Origin: Candidatus Laterigemmans baculatus
Lineage (GTDB): Bacteria; Planctomycetota; Planctomycetia; Pirellulales; Pirellulaceae
NCBI RefSeq assembly: GCF_010367455.1
Contig: NZ_WRPR01000023.1
Span: 97,372-161,371 of the forward strand
Direction: 5' to 3'
DNA length: 64,000 bases
Below are positions 16,887-26,536 of the stretch, piece by piece. The position numbers and the translations under genes are program-made. The notes under the pieces are model-generated. The model searched no databases. It saw only the letters and a list, made by a program, of their open reading frames with translations, and was not told the origin of the DNA. Positions within the stretch are counted from its first letter, which is position 1. The number at the start of each line of letters is the position of its first letter.

Positions 16887-17224
16887 GCAAGCGCTATTTT
16901 GGATCTGCGCGCATGCCTCTTATAACATCACCCTACCCCCGGGAGGGTCGGGCTCTCAGGCCCGGGGAGGGTTGGCGAAATCCGTCGTTCACCAGCGCCT
17001 AAGTTCGCGGTTCGCCCTCCCCGCTCGTTCCTCGCGACCCTCCCGGGGGGAGGGTATCGAATAGGTTTTCCGACAGACCCTAAAGCCGCGGGCGACTTGG
17101 GCCGATAGTATCTACCAGTGCAATCGCCATAACTCGCAGCGAAGGCACAACCGCGAGATGCCTCGCGTGACTCAGCTTGACTGATCGCCAACGGTTTCCT
17201 AACCTGCGCAGACGATTCAACGAC
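16887..17224. other. intergenic region with a 126-bp hairpin element before tRNA-Cys
   Basis: No gene is seen in these 338 bases. A long inverted-repeat element occupies 16930-17055 and the remainder lacks coding signals. The tRNA-Cys promoter should lie near the right end, but I cannot point to it. Confidence 0.6.
16930..17055. repeat. GGGAGGG long-hairpin dispersed element, complete copy
   Basis: Outer arms of 21 nt at 16930-16950 and 17035-17055 pair with one mismatch (core CCCCCGGGAGGGTCG). A second inner pair of arms (CGGGGAGGG near 16970 and CCTCCCCG near 17019) follows. The left half recurs at 27607-27660 and fragments occur at 31308, 39136 and 63866, so this is a mobile or amplified intergenic element rather than part of a gene. 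Confidence 0.85.
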
Positions 17225-17296
17225 GGCGACGTGGCCAAGCGGCTAAGGCATCGGATTGCAAATCCGACATCCCGGGTTCGAATCCCGGCGTCGCCT
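17225..17296 (+). tRNA. tRNA-Cys (GCA)
   Basis: The sequence folds into a complete cloverleaf. Acceptor arm GGCGACG pairs with CGTCGCC; the anticodon stem is TCGGA/TCCGA around loop TTGCAAA, with anticodon GCA; the T arm is CCGGG TTCGAAT CCCGG. A U discriminator base follows the acceptor, as is usual for tRNA-Cys. The 3' CCA is not encoded and must be added afterwards. An intrinsic terminator starts 19 nt downstream. Confidence 0.97.
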
Positions 17297-17314
17297 CTTT
17301 GACGTGCTTTGAAA

Positions 17315-17349
17315 AACCTCGGTTTCCCCAGCGGAAGCCGAGGTTTTTT
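17315..17349 (+). terminator. rho-independent terminator after tRNA-Cys
   Basis: Thirteen base pairs (17315-17327 with 17333-17345, one G-U) close a 5-nt loop, followed by six T. It lies between tRNA-Cys and the channel gene, only 27 nt before that gene's ATG. Confidence 0.92.
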
Positions 17350-17376
17350 CGTTTCTGCATCGGCAAGGCGAAGGTG

Positions 17377-18477
17377 ATGGACTCGATCGCAACAATCGCG
17401 GGCTGGCTGCTGATTCTTTGGGCGCTGGCGGAAGTCTTCATCGAGGTCCTCTTTCCGCGTGCCCTCAGCCCGCCGCTGGGAAGTCTCCTCTGCCGGGTCG
17501 CTCAGCGGATCGCGGCGGGGCTGTGGCGGGGCGGAGCCGGTTGGCAGCGAAAGCTAACCTCCCTCGTCGGCCCCCTGTTGGTCATCACCCAGATCCTCAG
17601 CTGGGGACTCCTGCTGTGGCTCGGCTTCGCCCTAATCGCGTGGCCCAGAATGGGCGACACGATCGTGGCCTCCGGACAATCCGAGACGCCCACCGACTTT
17701 TTCTCGGCGATGTACGTGATGGGCTATGGTCTGACCACCCTCGGCGTCGGCGACCTGGTGCCCAAGAGCAGCGGGATGCGGATCCTGTTCATCGCCGAAG
17801 CGGCCGTCGGGTTCAGCGTATTGACGCTGGTGATGACCTACCTCATGTCAGTCTACGGAGCGATCGCCGAACGGAATCGGATTGCGCTGCTGATTGATAC
17901 TGCCACCGGCGGCAGCGGAGATCCCTACGAGTATCTACGAGAATCGCTGTGGCTTCCCCACGAGACAAAGCTCCGCACCGAGGATGAGCTCGCCGACGCG
18001 CTGATCGCGATCTATGAATCGCACCAGTTCTATCCCGTGCTGCACTACTTTCGGTTTCCCGAGCCCGCCTACTTGTTGCCGCGGATGCTCTACTTTTCTC
18101 TCGAAGTCGCCACCGTCGCCGAAGTCATTCGCGCGACCGAGGGCGAAGCGAGCGGCCGTCGCTTCACCGCGTCGAGCCGCTTGTGGCCGGCGTCGAATCA
18201 GCTGCTGACCGAAGCGGCGTCGAATTTCTCGCGCCGCCGAAGCGACGGACCGCGGTGGGATGTCGAGATCGCAACGCTTCGCGACTATTTGCAACGCTGG
18301 CAGGCGGTCCAGCAGCGCCAGGACGTGGAGTTGGAGTCGCTCGTCTCACAGTACCAGGAGCTGCGGGAGCGGTGGCTCGCTCCGCTCCAGACGGTCGCAC
18401 GCTCTCAAGGTGCCGAGCGGATGCTCGTCGAGCAACTTGCCAGGAGCGCACGCGGCGAGGATTCTGCTGAGCCGTAG
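17377..18477 (+). CDS. potassium-channel-like two-TM ion channel protein
   Basis: The start at the ATG giving MDSIATIAGWLLILW yields 366 residues; the frame is open further upstream only through the terminator. Hydrophobic segments lie near 5-27 and 62-89, followed by a pore loop with the filter-like motif TLGVGD (121-126) and a further segment at about 138-160 (ILFIAEAAVGFSVLTLVMTYLM). This matches the ion-trans-2 type of prokaryotic potassium channel, with Leu and Val at positions usually filled by Val/Ile and Tyr (TVGYGD). The C-terminal 200 residues are soluble and of unknown type. The TAG stop falls within a dispersed repeat. Confidence 0.85.
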   Translation: MDSIATIAGWLLILWALAEVFIEVLFPRALSPPLGSLLCRVAQRIAAGLWRGGAGWQRKLTSLVGPLLVITQILSWGLLLWLGFALIAWPRMGDTIVASGQSETPTDFFSAMYVMGYGLTTLGVGDLVPKSSGMRILFIAEAAVGFSVLTLVMTYLMSVYGAIAERNRIALLIDTATGGSGDPYEYLRESLWLPHETKLRTEDELADALIAIYESHQFYPVLHYFRFPEPAYLLPRMLYFSLEVATVAEVIRATEGEASGRRFTASSRLWPASNQLLTEAASNFSRRRSDGPRWDVEIATLRDYLQRWQAVQQRQDVELESLVSQYQELRERWLAPLQTVARSQGAERMLVEQLARSARGEDSAEP

Positions 18478-18491
18478 GCGCTAGCCTCGGG
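18468..18491 (+). repeat. dispersed TGAGCCG-GCGCTAGC repeat, copy 3
   Basis: TGAGCCGTAGGCGCTAGCC then TCGGG; its TAG is the stop codon of the channel-like gene, so the element was inserted at, or now forms, the end of that coding sequence. Confidence 0.8.
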
Positions 18492-18493
18492 CC

Positions 18494-18757
18494 CTACTTC
18501 CGCTTGCCTCGCTCAACCCGCCGCTGCAAGCCGGACATGCAGCTGAGCATCGTTTGCCGCAACTGCTGTGACTGCCAGCGATGACTGCGGACTCCCCGCC
18601 AGGCAGCGTTCACCGCCTGCTGCACATCGGGGGCTTCGGCGATCACTTCTTCGAGGACTTCAAACTCCTCGGTACCCTCGGGATTGCCGCCCGGTTTGTC
18701 ATTCAACTCGCAGATCTCTTTGGCGAGCTGTTCGATGGTGAGATTGTCGACGGGCAT
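18494..18757 (-). CDS. small conserved-looking hypothetical protein
   Basis: The product is 87 residues, charged and mostly helical (NLTIEQLAKEICELNDKPGG, VQQAVNAAWRGVRSHRWQSQQLRQTML), without signal peptide or membrane segment. A good ribosome site (GGAGTGAGGA) precedes the ATG, which supports a real gene. No family is recognised. It is convergent with the channel-like gene and about 90 nt downstream of the FAD oxidoreductase gene in the same direction. Confidence 0.65.
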   Translation of the reverse strand: MPVDNLTIEQLAKEICELNDKPGGNPEGTEEFEVLEEVIAEAPDVQQAVNAAWRGVRSHRWQSQQLRQTMLSCMSGLQRRVERGKRK

Positions 18758-18850
18758 TCCTCACTCCTGCCGCGGGAGCCGGCAAAAGTTCGGGATACTA
18801 TCGCTGCCTCGAAATGCTCGCAAGGACCATACCCCGACAGAGAGGTGGGG

Positions 18851-20386
18851 TTAGGCGTTCTGAATTTCCCGCCAGTTCAGGTCATGCGGCATCACACCCT
18901 TTTGGACCGAAACCGCAGCCGCCAAGCCGGCCGCTTCCCCCATCGGCACCGAGTTGCCGGTGACGCGATAACTCGAGTGGGCGATGAAATCACCGCTAAT
19001 GCAACGCCCGGCCATCAGCAGCCCATCGACATCGGCTGCCACCAATGCGGGGTAGGGAATATCGTAGGGCCGCGCACCACCCTTTTTAAATTCCTGATCG
19101 ATCTGCTTATGTCCCAAATCGTTCAGAGCGTGGACGTCGATTCCAAATTTCGCGCGGCAGACCGCCTGGTCGTGCCGCAGGCCGGTTGCCAAATCGGAAG
19201 CGGTGATGTGATAGCGACCACGGATTCGGCGGCCTTCGCGGACGCCGATCTGCTCGGCGGTGGCGACGACGGCGAGATCCTGCCAAGCGCCTCCGAGCTT
19301 TCGCAGCCCCGTGACGATCTCGTGGATTTCTCGCCGCGCGCGGATCGTCGCCTCGGTGATCGCACCGGCGTCGAAAGCCGAAACGCCATACTCGTGATTC
19401 GTCATCAGCGAATAGATGCCGCTGTGCAAGTGCCTCAGCGTGGGAGCGCGATACGAGGGTTTCACCCCGTTGGCTTCCATCAGTTCAAGCAACCGACGCT
19501 TGGCTTCGGAACCGGTGCCGCGAAGATAGGGGCGGACCGCTTCGGGATCGACGCCGCTGAGCAGCGCAAGCATCGACATCGGTTGGCACTGGCAGTCGGT
19601 TCCCACGCCGACATCAAAGCCGCACCCGGCGTGAGCTGCCAAATCTCCATCACCGCTGCAGTCAATGAATCGTTCGGCCAGCCAGGCTTCTCGGCCTGAC
19701 TTGGATTCGGTCAGCGCGGCAATCAAGCGGCCCGAGTCATCGGTGACGGCGCCGACCAACCGCGTATGCAAGCGGATCTTGACCCCCGCTTCGACACAGA
19801 GCTCCTCGAGCACCAGCTTCGCGATCTCCGGGTCGTAGACGGTGCCGCTCGAATGTTTTGCAGCCGCGCTGCCACGGGTGGCAAATTCCGCCAGCAGTTC
19901 CGCCATGACGCCCGACTTATTCTCGGAATCGAGAATTTTGGTCAGCAATCCAGCCGTCCACACGCCTCCGAGACAGCCCGCCACATCGATTAGCTGCACC
20001 GAAGCGCCCGCTCGAGCTGCCGCCAGTGCAGCACCAATCCCCGCCGGGCCACCGCCACAGACCAGCACGTCGCTGGTTCCGACGATCGGGATCGCTCGCG
20101 GCTGCTCGATCAACTGTCGCTGGTCGGCCGAGACTTGGCCGCCGGTGCGGATCACTTCGCCGGACTGGAGATTGGGATACGAGGGAAACTGCGAAGTCGT
20201 CCCAGGTGCCGTTTCACCTTCGCCTGCCGCAGCAGCCAGTGCTCCGGAGCCCAACAACCCTCCAGCGGTGACGTGCAGAAAACCGCGACGAGTCGAGACG
20301 AACTTCTCGGGACGATTCACGGCTGCAAGCTCCACTGTCGGCGTTGCCCCCAGGGTCCGGGGCGGATGTAAATGTCTGGCACACAT
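18851..20386 (-). CDS. exported FAD-dependent oxidoreductase (FAD_oxidored family)
   Basis: The product is 511 residues from the ATG at 20386; a GTG at 20320 is an alternative that keeps the export signal. A twin-arginine signal (STRRGFLHVTAGGLLG) implies folded export. The FAD-binding Rossmann motif reads CGGGPAGIGAALAAARAG from residue 110, followed by VDAGCLGGVWTAGLL-like spacing (IDVAGCLGGVWTAGLL) and DCSGDGDLAAHAG. The C-terminal half holds a second FAD-contact region (LLMAGRCISGDFIAHSSYR, TGNSVPMGEAAGLAAA). This family acts on unknown, probably carbohydrate-derived, substrates. The DUF6807 gene starts upstream in the same direction, 42 nt before it, so the two are probably co-expressed. 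Confidence 0.88.
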   Translation of the reverse strand: MCARHLHPPRTLGATPTVELAAVNRPEKFVSTRRGFLHVTAGGLLGSGALAAAAGEGETAPGTTSQFPSYPNLQSGEVIRTGGQVSADQRQLIEQPRAIPIVGTSDVLVCGGGPAGIGAALAAARAGASVQLIDVAGCLGGVWTAGLLTKILDSENKSGVMAELLAEFATRGSAAAKHSSGTVYDPEIAKLVLEELCVEAGVKIRLHTRLVGAVTDDSGRLIAALTESKSGREAWLAERFIDCSGDGDLAAHAGCGFDVGVGTDCQCQPMSMLALLSGVDPEAVRPYLRGTGSEAKRRLLELMEANGVKPSYRAPTLRHLHSGIYSLMTNHEYGVSAFDAGAITEATIRARREIHEIVTGLRKLGGAWQDLAVVATAEQIGVREGRRIRGRYHITASDLATGLRHDQAVCRAKFGIDVHALNDLGHKQIDQEFKKGGARPYDIPYPALVAADVDGLLMAGRCISGDFIAHSSYRVTGNSVPMGEAAGLAAAVSVQKGVMPHDLNWREIQNA

Positions 20387-20428
20387 TCTAAATCCCCGAG
20401 TCGGGGCGGTGGGCCGAGGACCGTGGTA

Positions 20429-21436
20429 TCAGTCGGTTCCGGAGGCCAGTCGAGGCGCTTCCGCTGCGAACTCGCGGTGCCGCTCCGCAATCTTCGCTGC
20501 CTCGCTATCCCCGCGGTGGAGGATCAAGCGATAGTTGAACGCGAGCGGCTGGTCCCGCGGGAGGAGCACCGGCTGGCGTCCTGGCCAAGCCGCATTCTGC
20601 ATGCTGCGACGCTCTCGCAAGATCCAAGGTTGCACGTAACCAGGCAGCGACGGATGGGTGAGAATCGCGACGCCGCTGACTTCTTCAGCCTTGGTGGTGC
20701 TGCCAGGGTTTTGGGAGCCGATCGCATAGCTGCCGACCATATCCATCCAGGGGCCAGCTTCGACCTGCAGTGTCTGAGGCTGGACCTCGCCTCCGCTGGA
20801 GACGAACCGCAGGTCGTGGGGAAGCGTGATCCGCGTGCAAAACCCTCCGTAGCCTTTCTCATCTTCGGAGCCACCGATCTTCAACTGTTCGACGAGTGGC
20901 ACAAGGCGGAAAGAAAAATCGATCGCCCGCTGATCCGGCTTCGCAGGATGGATTCGAATGACCGCAGTCTCGTCGACTAGCGGTGTCATCTCCCCGCGAT
21001 TGTCGACGATCCTCGGCGACTTCCAATGCACGCGGAGTCGGAGTTCCGCCGTTCCGTCGTCGCATACCTGCGTGTCGACCGTTTGGACGTCCCACACGAA
21101 ATCTTCGCAGACCCAAGGGTCTCCCGCCCGCTTCTCTCCCACCCATACCTGATGCCAGGCCCAATAGATTCCTCGATGGTGGAGATGATCGGCGGGAAAA
21201 TCCTCGCTAAGAACATTGCCGTCCAAATCGTACAACGGGTGGACGTAATGCGAGCGGGGGTATTTTTCATCCTCCGACTTCACCGCGCGCTGATAAAACA
21301 AGACCTGCTGATCCCCCTCCCGGACCAGCACCCCCTGCTCGTCCTCGGAGAAGCTAAACCCCGCGGGCTGCTGAGCGGTGAGTGGCGAAGGGAGAAGGGC
21401 GAGCAAAAACGGAATGCAGAACAAGCCAAATTTCAT
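20429..21436 (-). CDS. DUF6807 (PmoA-like) secreted protein
   Basis: The ATG at 21436 gives a 335-residue protein with a signal peptide (MKFGLFCIPFLLALLPSPLTA). The motif DHLHHRGIYWAWHQVWVG is characteristic of the DUF6807/PmoA-named family, common in Planctomycetes and Verrucomicrobia. Other landmarks are FYQRAV near the N-terminus, RSHYVHPLYDLDGN and a late HPSLPGYVQPWILRERRSMQN. The function is unknown; the Pfam label relating it to methane oxygenase is historical. Gene order suggests partnership with the exported FAD oxidoreductase downstream in a carbohydrate-related pathway. It is divergent from the VIT1/CCC1 transporter. Confidence 0.85.
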   Translation of the reverse strand: MKFGLFCIPFLLALLPSPLTAQQPAGFSFSEDEQGVLVREGDQQVLFYQRAVKSEDEKYPRSHYVHPLYDLDGNVLSEDFPADHLHHRGIYWAWHQVWVGEKRAGDPWVCEDFVWDVQTVDTQVCDDGTAELRLRVHWKSPRIVDNRGEMTPLVDETAVIRIHPAKPDQRAIDFSFRLVPLVEQLKIGGSEDEKGYGGFCTRITLPHDLRFVSSGGEVQPQTLQVEAGPWMDMVGSYAIGSQNPGSTTKAEEVSGVAILTHPSLPGYVQPWILRERRSMQNAAWPGRQPVLLPRDQPLAFNYRLILHRGDSEAAKIAERHREFAAEAPRLASGTD

Positions 21437-21579
21437 TGGGGTCTGCCCGTGGTATGGGAGTGACGTAGCGGTAGGATTGAAACGCAAGCTTAATGCTCCA
21501 CCGGGGGCGAGGTCCAGCAAGCCGAAGAGTCGAGGGAAACTTGCGGTGCCCTCGCCTCAGTGGTGGGAGGAAACTGGCC

Positions 21580-22344
21580 ATGAGTCATGAGCCGCTCACT
21601 CCGCTCTCGCGACTGAAAGCCGCCCACACGCCGCAGGCGGTTCGGGAACGGCTGCAGAAGGGGCCCACGCACAGTTATTTGCGCGACTTCGTCTATGGCG
21701 CGATCGACGGGGCGGTGACGACGCTGGCGGTCGTTTCGGGAGTCGCGGGTGCAGAGCTTTCGGTCGGCGTGGTGATCGTGCTCGGCGTGGCCAACTTGAT
21801 CGCCGATGGGTTCAGTATGGCAGCGAGCAATTACTTGGGAACGCGAGCCGAGGAGCAGGTCCGGGAGCGGGCGCGGCGAATCGAAGAGGAGGAGATCGAG
21901 CGTTATCCCGAAGGTGAGCAAGAAGAGATCCGACAGATCATCCGCGGCAAAGGGTTCGAAGGGGACGATCTCGACCGGGCGGTGGAGATCATTACGTCAG
22001 ACCGCCGGCGGTGGGTCGACATGATGCTGACCGAAGAACTCGGGCTCTCGCTCGAAGGACCCTCACCGCTGCAAGCCGCCGCCTCGACGTTTGGAGCTTT
22101 CGTGATCGTCGGCTGCATTCCACTGCTCCCCTTTATCCTCCAGTTTCTCGTGCCTCCCGCAGTGACTCAGCCGTTCCTTGCGAGCATGCTGATGACGGCC
22201 GCCGCCTTTTTCGGTGTCGGCGCCGCCAAGGCCCGGTTCGTGGAACAGAAATGGTACTGGTCGGGGCTGGAGACGTTGTTCGTCGGCGGTGGAGCAGCCG
22301 CGCTCGCCTACGCGATCGGCCGCTTGCTCGGCGGCTTGGCGTGA
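21580..22344 (+). CDS. VIT1/CCC1 family iron/manganese transporter
   Basis: The product is 254 residues from the ATG preceded by GGGAGGAA. The N-terminal [26 protein letters not shown] and [17 protein letters not shown] stretches are hallmarks of the VIT1/CCC1 family. A charged cytoplasmic loop with an [16 protein letters not shown] helix, likely the metal-binding domain, and about three more membrane segments ([49 protein letters not shown]) follow. Members move Fe2+ or Mn2+ across membranes using a proton gradient and detoxify excess metal. The site of action here is likely the cytoplasmic membrane. Confidence 0.93.
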   Translation: MSHEPLTPLSRLKAAHTPQAVRERLQKGPTHSYLRDFVYGAIDGAVTTLAVVSGVAGAELSVGVVIVLGVANLIADGFSMAASNYLGTRAEEQVRERARRIEEEEIERYPEGEQEEIRQIIRGKGFEGDDLDRAVEIITSDRRRWVDMMLTEELGLSLEGPSPLQAAASTFGAFVIVGCIPLLPFILQFLVPPAVTQPFLASMLMTAAAFFGVGAAKARFVEQKWYWSGLETLFVGGGAAALAYAIGRLLGGLA

Positions 22345-22372
22345 GCCGCGGAGCGGTGCAGGGCGGAACGCG

Positions 22373-23374
22373 TCAGCCCTGGGGCGGGCGGACTTGGTTC
22401 TTCGAGTGCCCAGACTGCTCGAGATCTCGGAGATTTCCGAGCGTCGTCTCCGCGATGCTCCGCAGGGCGTCGGCGGTGAAGAAGGCTTGGTGGCCGGTGA
22501 TAAGAACGTTGGGAAAGCTGATAAGCCGGGCCAGCACGTCATCGGCGATCACTTGTTCCGAGAGATTCTCGAAAAAGTAATCCCCTTCCTCCTCGTAGAC
22601 GTCCAGTCCCAGCGAGCCGATCTGCCCCGATTTCAATCCGTCGACCACCGCCTTGGTGTCGATCACCGCTCCGCGGCTGGTGTTGATCAGCATTACTCCA
22701 CGCTTCATTTGAGCGATCGCTTCGGCATCGATTAAGTGATGCGTCGCGGGCGTCAGTGGGCAATTCAGGCTGATGACGTCCGACTCGGCCAACAACGTCG
22801 ACAAGGGAACGTAGCTCATCCCCAGCCCCTGGCACTCGGCGTTCGGATAGGGGTCGTGCCCGAGCAAACGGCAACCGAAACCGGCCATGATCCGCGTGAA
22901 CACCGTTCCAATTTGGCCGGTTCCAACGATCCCCACCGTCCGCCCGTGGAGATCGAAACCCAGCAGACCGCTCAGCGCAAAGTTCCCCTCGCGGACCCTC
23001 GCATAAGCCCGGTGGATCTTGCGGTTGAGCGCCAAGATCAGCCCCGTGGTATGTTCGGCGACCGCGTACGGAGAGTAGGCCGGAACGCGGACGACTTGCA
23101 TCGAGAGCCGTTCCGCGGCCGCGAGGTCGACGTTGTTGAATCCCGCACAGCGAAGGGCAATCCGCCGCGTTCCCCCTTCGGCCAAACGCGGCAACACCGA
23201 GGCGTCGAGACGATCATTGACAAACACGCAGACCGCATCGAACCCATGGGCCAATTCAACCGTCTCGGCGGTCAATCTTGGCTCGAAAAAGCTCAGCTCG
23301 TACTGATAAGCCTCGTTCGCGGCTTGCAAAAAATCGCGATCGTATGGTTTGCTGCTGAAGACGGCGATCTTCAA
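22373..23374 (-). CDS. ldhA: D-lactate dehydrogenase-like 2-hydroxyacid dehydrogenase
   Basis: I place the start at the TTG that gives (M)[15 protein letters not shown], because GGGAG lies 7 nt upstream and this matches the LdhA N-terminus; the frame is open further upstream. The product is about 333 residues, near the usual 329. It has [13 protein letters not shown] with the catalytic Arg, the NAD-binding [32 protein letters not shown], and ITGHQAFFT with the catalytic His. D-LDH reduces pyruvate to D-lactate with NADH; family members can also use other 2-oxoacids. It is cytoplasmic and divergent from the tRNA-binding protein gene. Confidence 0.88.
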   Translation of the reverse strand: MKIAVFSSKPYDRDFLQAANEAYQYELSFFEPRLTAETVELAHGFDAVCVFVNDRLDASVLPRLAEGGTRRIALRCAGFNNVDLAAAERLSMQVVRVPAYSPYAVAEHTTGLILALNRKIHRAYARVREGNFALSGLLGFDLHGRTVGIVGTGQIGTVFTRIMAGFGCRLLGHDPYPNAECQGLGMSYVPLSTLLAESDVISLNCPLTPATHHLIDAEAIAQMKRGVMLINTSRGAVIDTKAVVDGLKSGQIGSLGLDVYEEEGDYFFENLSEQVIADDVLARLISFPNVLITGHQAFFTADALRSIAETTLGNLRDLEQSGHSKNQVRPPQG

Positions 23375-23455
23375 TGGAGAACTCCCGATGGTTGAGCGGA
23401 GCGGAGGTTGCATCGCGAGTGGGCGTCCACACTGGAGCATCGCGGGGCGGCACAG

Positions 23456-23523
23456 TCGTTTAACGGCAAGCCGCAGGCGTCGGTGTTTTAAAGTACAGTC
23501 GCCTGCGGCTTGCCGTTAAACGA
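23456..23523. repeat. 24-bp perfect inverted repeat (GTTTAACGGCAAGCCG family)
   Basis: Arms at 23456-23479 and 23500-23523 are exact reverse complements around a 20-nt loop. The arm contains CGTTTAACGGCAAGCCGCAG. One arm recurs in slightly altered form at the right edge of the window (63979-64000). Confidence 0.95.
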
Positions 23524-23610
23524 TCTTTCCGCGAACTTGCTGCTGCAGAACATGCGACGAACGCCGTCGGCTCAGGGAATTCTGCCAGACCCGAAGCCCC
23601 TCGCGAGGAC

Positions 23611-23964
23611 ATGATGCCCGAAACGACTGATCGAGTCAGCCTGGATGATTTTCAAAAACTGGAGATCCGCGTGGGGCGGGTTGCCACGGCGGAGCCGTTC
23701 CCCGAAGGCAAGTACTCGACTCACATCCTGCAGATCGACTTCGGCGGCGAGCTGGGCACGAAAAAGTCCTTGGCCCGCTTGGCACCGAACTACGGTCACC
23801 CGGAACTCGTTGGGCGGCAAGTCCTGGCGGTCGTCAACTTTCCACCGCGGCAGATCGGAAAGCACCGCTCGGAGGTCCTCACCCTCGGCGTCTCCGACAG
23901 CTCCGGCAACGTCGTGCTCATCGCCCCCGACCAGGATGTGCCGCTCGGCAGCCGCCTGCACTGA
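23611..23964 (+). CDS. CsaA/tRNA-binding-domain protein
   Basis: This 117-residue protein consists almost entirely of one EMAP-like OB-fold tRNA-binding domain: DFQKLEIRVGRVATAEPFPEGKY, then KKSLARLAPNYG, then GRQVLAVVNFPPRQIGKHRSEVL. This is the layout of CsaA and YgjH, small dimeric proteins with tRNA-binding and, for CsaA, secretion-chaperone activity. Two adjacent ATGs are possible starts (23611 and 23614), both after GAGG. It is cytoplasmic and lies just upstream of the nrf genes, but is unlikely to be functionally tied to them. Confidence 0.9.
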   Translation: MMPETTDRVSLDDFQKLEIRVGRVATAEPFPEGKYSTHILQIDFGGELGTKKSLARLAPNYGHPELVGRQVLAVVNFPPRQIGKHRSEVLTLGVSDSSGNVVLIAPDQDVPLGSRLH

Positions 23965-24051
23965 TCTGGCCTGAACCAGAACTGGCCAGCACTAGTCTGG
24001 TACGTCGGTTGCCGCCGACATCAGGAGCCCCCGCAGTAGGAGCACGTCGCG

Positions 24052-24570
24052 TTGAACGAGCATGAGCCAGCCGCCCCCACCGATTCGCGACCGACCAGGA
24101 ACCGCCGTCGGCGGCTCTTCTGGCTGGGGATGATCCCGACGCTGCTCGCGGTGATGGTGGGGAACCTGGCTGGCTTGGGAACGTTCACCTTTGGATACGG
24201 GCAGGGCTGGAGTTATCTGAGCAACGATCCCGCGGCCTGCGCCAATTGCCATGTGATGCAAGGGCATTTGGATTCCTGGCAAAAGTCCAGCCATCGCCAC
24301 GTCGCCGTTTGCAACGACTGCCACTTGCCGCACGATCCGATCGGCAAGTGGGTCACCAAAGCCGACAACGGATTCTTCCACTCGTTGGCCTTCACGCTGG
24401 ATAATTTTCACGAGCCGATCCAGATCAAACCGCGCAACAAGCGGGTCGCGCAAAGCTCCTGCCTGCATTGCCACGGCGACTTCGTGCACGAAATGTTTCC
24501 CGCTGAGGCGGGAGGCGAGCTGCTCTCGTGCGTGCACTGCCACAGCGATGTCGGGCATGCCTTGCGATGA
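24052..24570 (+). CDS. nrfH: NrfH, tetraheme cytochrome c anchor and quinol oxidase subunit
   Basis: The product is 172 residues with a probable TTG start (AGGAG 9 nt upstream). A basic N-terminus and one transmembrane helix (about 22-45) anchor it to the membrane. Four CxxCH heme sites follow at 63-67 (CANCHVM, with the Met typical of NrfH heme 1), 87-91, 137-141 and 160-164. NrfH takes electrons from menaquinol and passes them to NrfA. The nrfA gene follows after 48 nt in the same direction, so the pair is an operon. No nrf accessory genes are nearby. Confidence 0.95.
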   Translation: MNEHEPAAPTDSRPTRNRRRRLFWLGMIPTLLAVMVGNLAGLGTFTFGYGQGWSYLSNDPAACANCHVMQGHLDSWQKSSHRHVAVCNDCHLPHDPIGKWVTKADNGFFHSLAFTLDNFHEPIQIKPRNKRVAQSSCLHCHGDFVHEMFPAEAGGELLSCVHCHSDVGHALR

Positions 24571-24618
24571 CCCTCGACCATTGAAGCTACGCCTTGAAGC
24601 GACGGAGCCGTTTTCGCC

Positions 24619-26358
<1,740 letters not shown>

Positions 26359-26397
26359 TAGACCGTTTGCAGGCGTCGTGACTCCGTTGTCGCAGTA

Positions 26398-26424
26398 TCA
26401 GCCGCAACGCGCTAGCGTCCGGTT
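26398..26424 (+). repeat. dispersed TCAGCCGC-GCGCTAGCG repeat, copy A
   Basis: A 27-nt unit containing TCAGCCGC, AACGCGCTAGCG and TCCGGTT recurs with one mismatch at 58191-58217. It is paired with an inverted relative at 26446-26468. Confidence 0.8.
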
Positions 26425-26445
26425 TTGCCGGGATTTGAAGCGACC

Positions 26446-26468
26446 GGGGGCTAGCGCCCTGCGGCTGA
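26446..26468 (-). repeat. dispersed CAGCCGC-GCGCTAGC repeat, inverted partner
   Basis: The minus strand reads TCAGCCGCAGGGCGCTAGCC then CCC; together with 26398-26424 it forms an inverted pair downstream of nrfA. Confidence 0.7.
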
Positions 26469-26472
26469 TGAG

Positions 26473-26536
26473 ATGCGGGAGGACAATCCCTCAGACTGGA
26501 AAGCCTGACGTACGTTTGTCCCCGCCCTCCGGGACT
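26473..26536. repeat. short hairpin-like intergenic element (CGTACGT)
   Basis: The element has imperfect inverted ends (GCGGGAGGACAA and TTGTCCCCGCC) and encloses CTGACGTACGTTTGTC-type sequence. It lies just after the stop of the dehydrogenase gene, overlapping its 3' flank. Confidence 0.45.
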
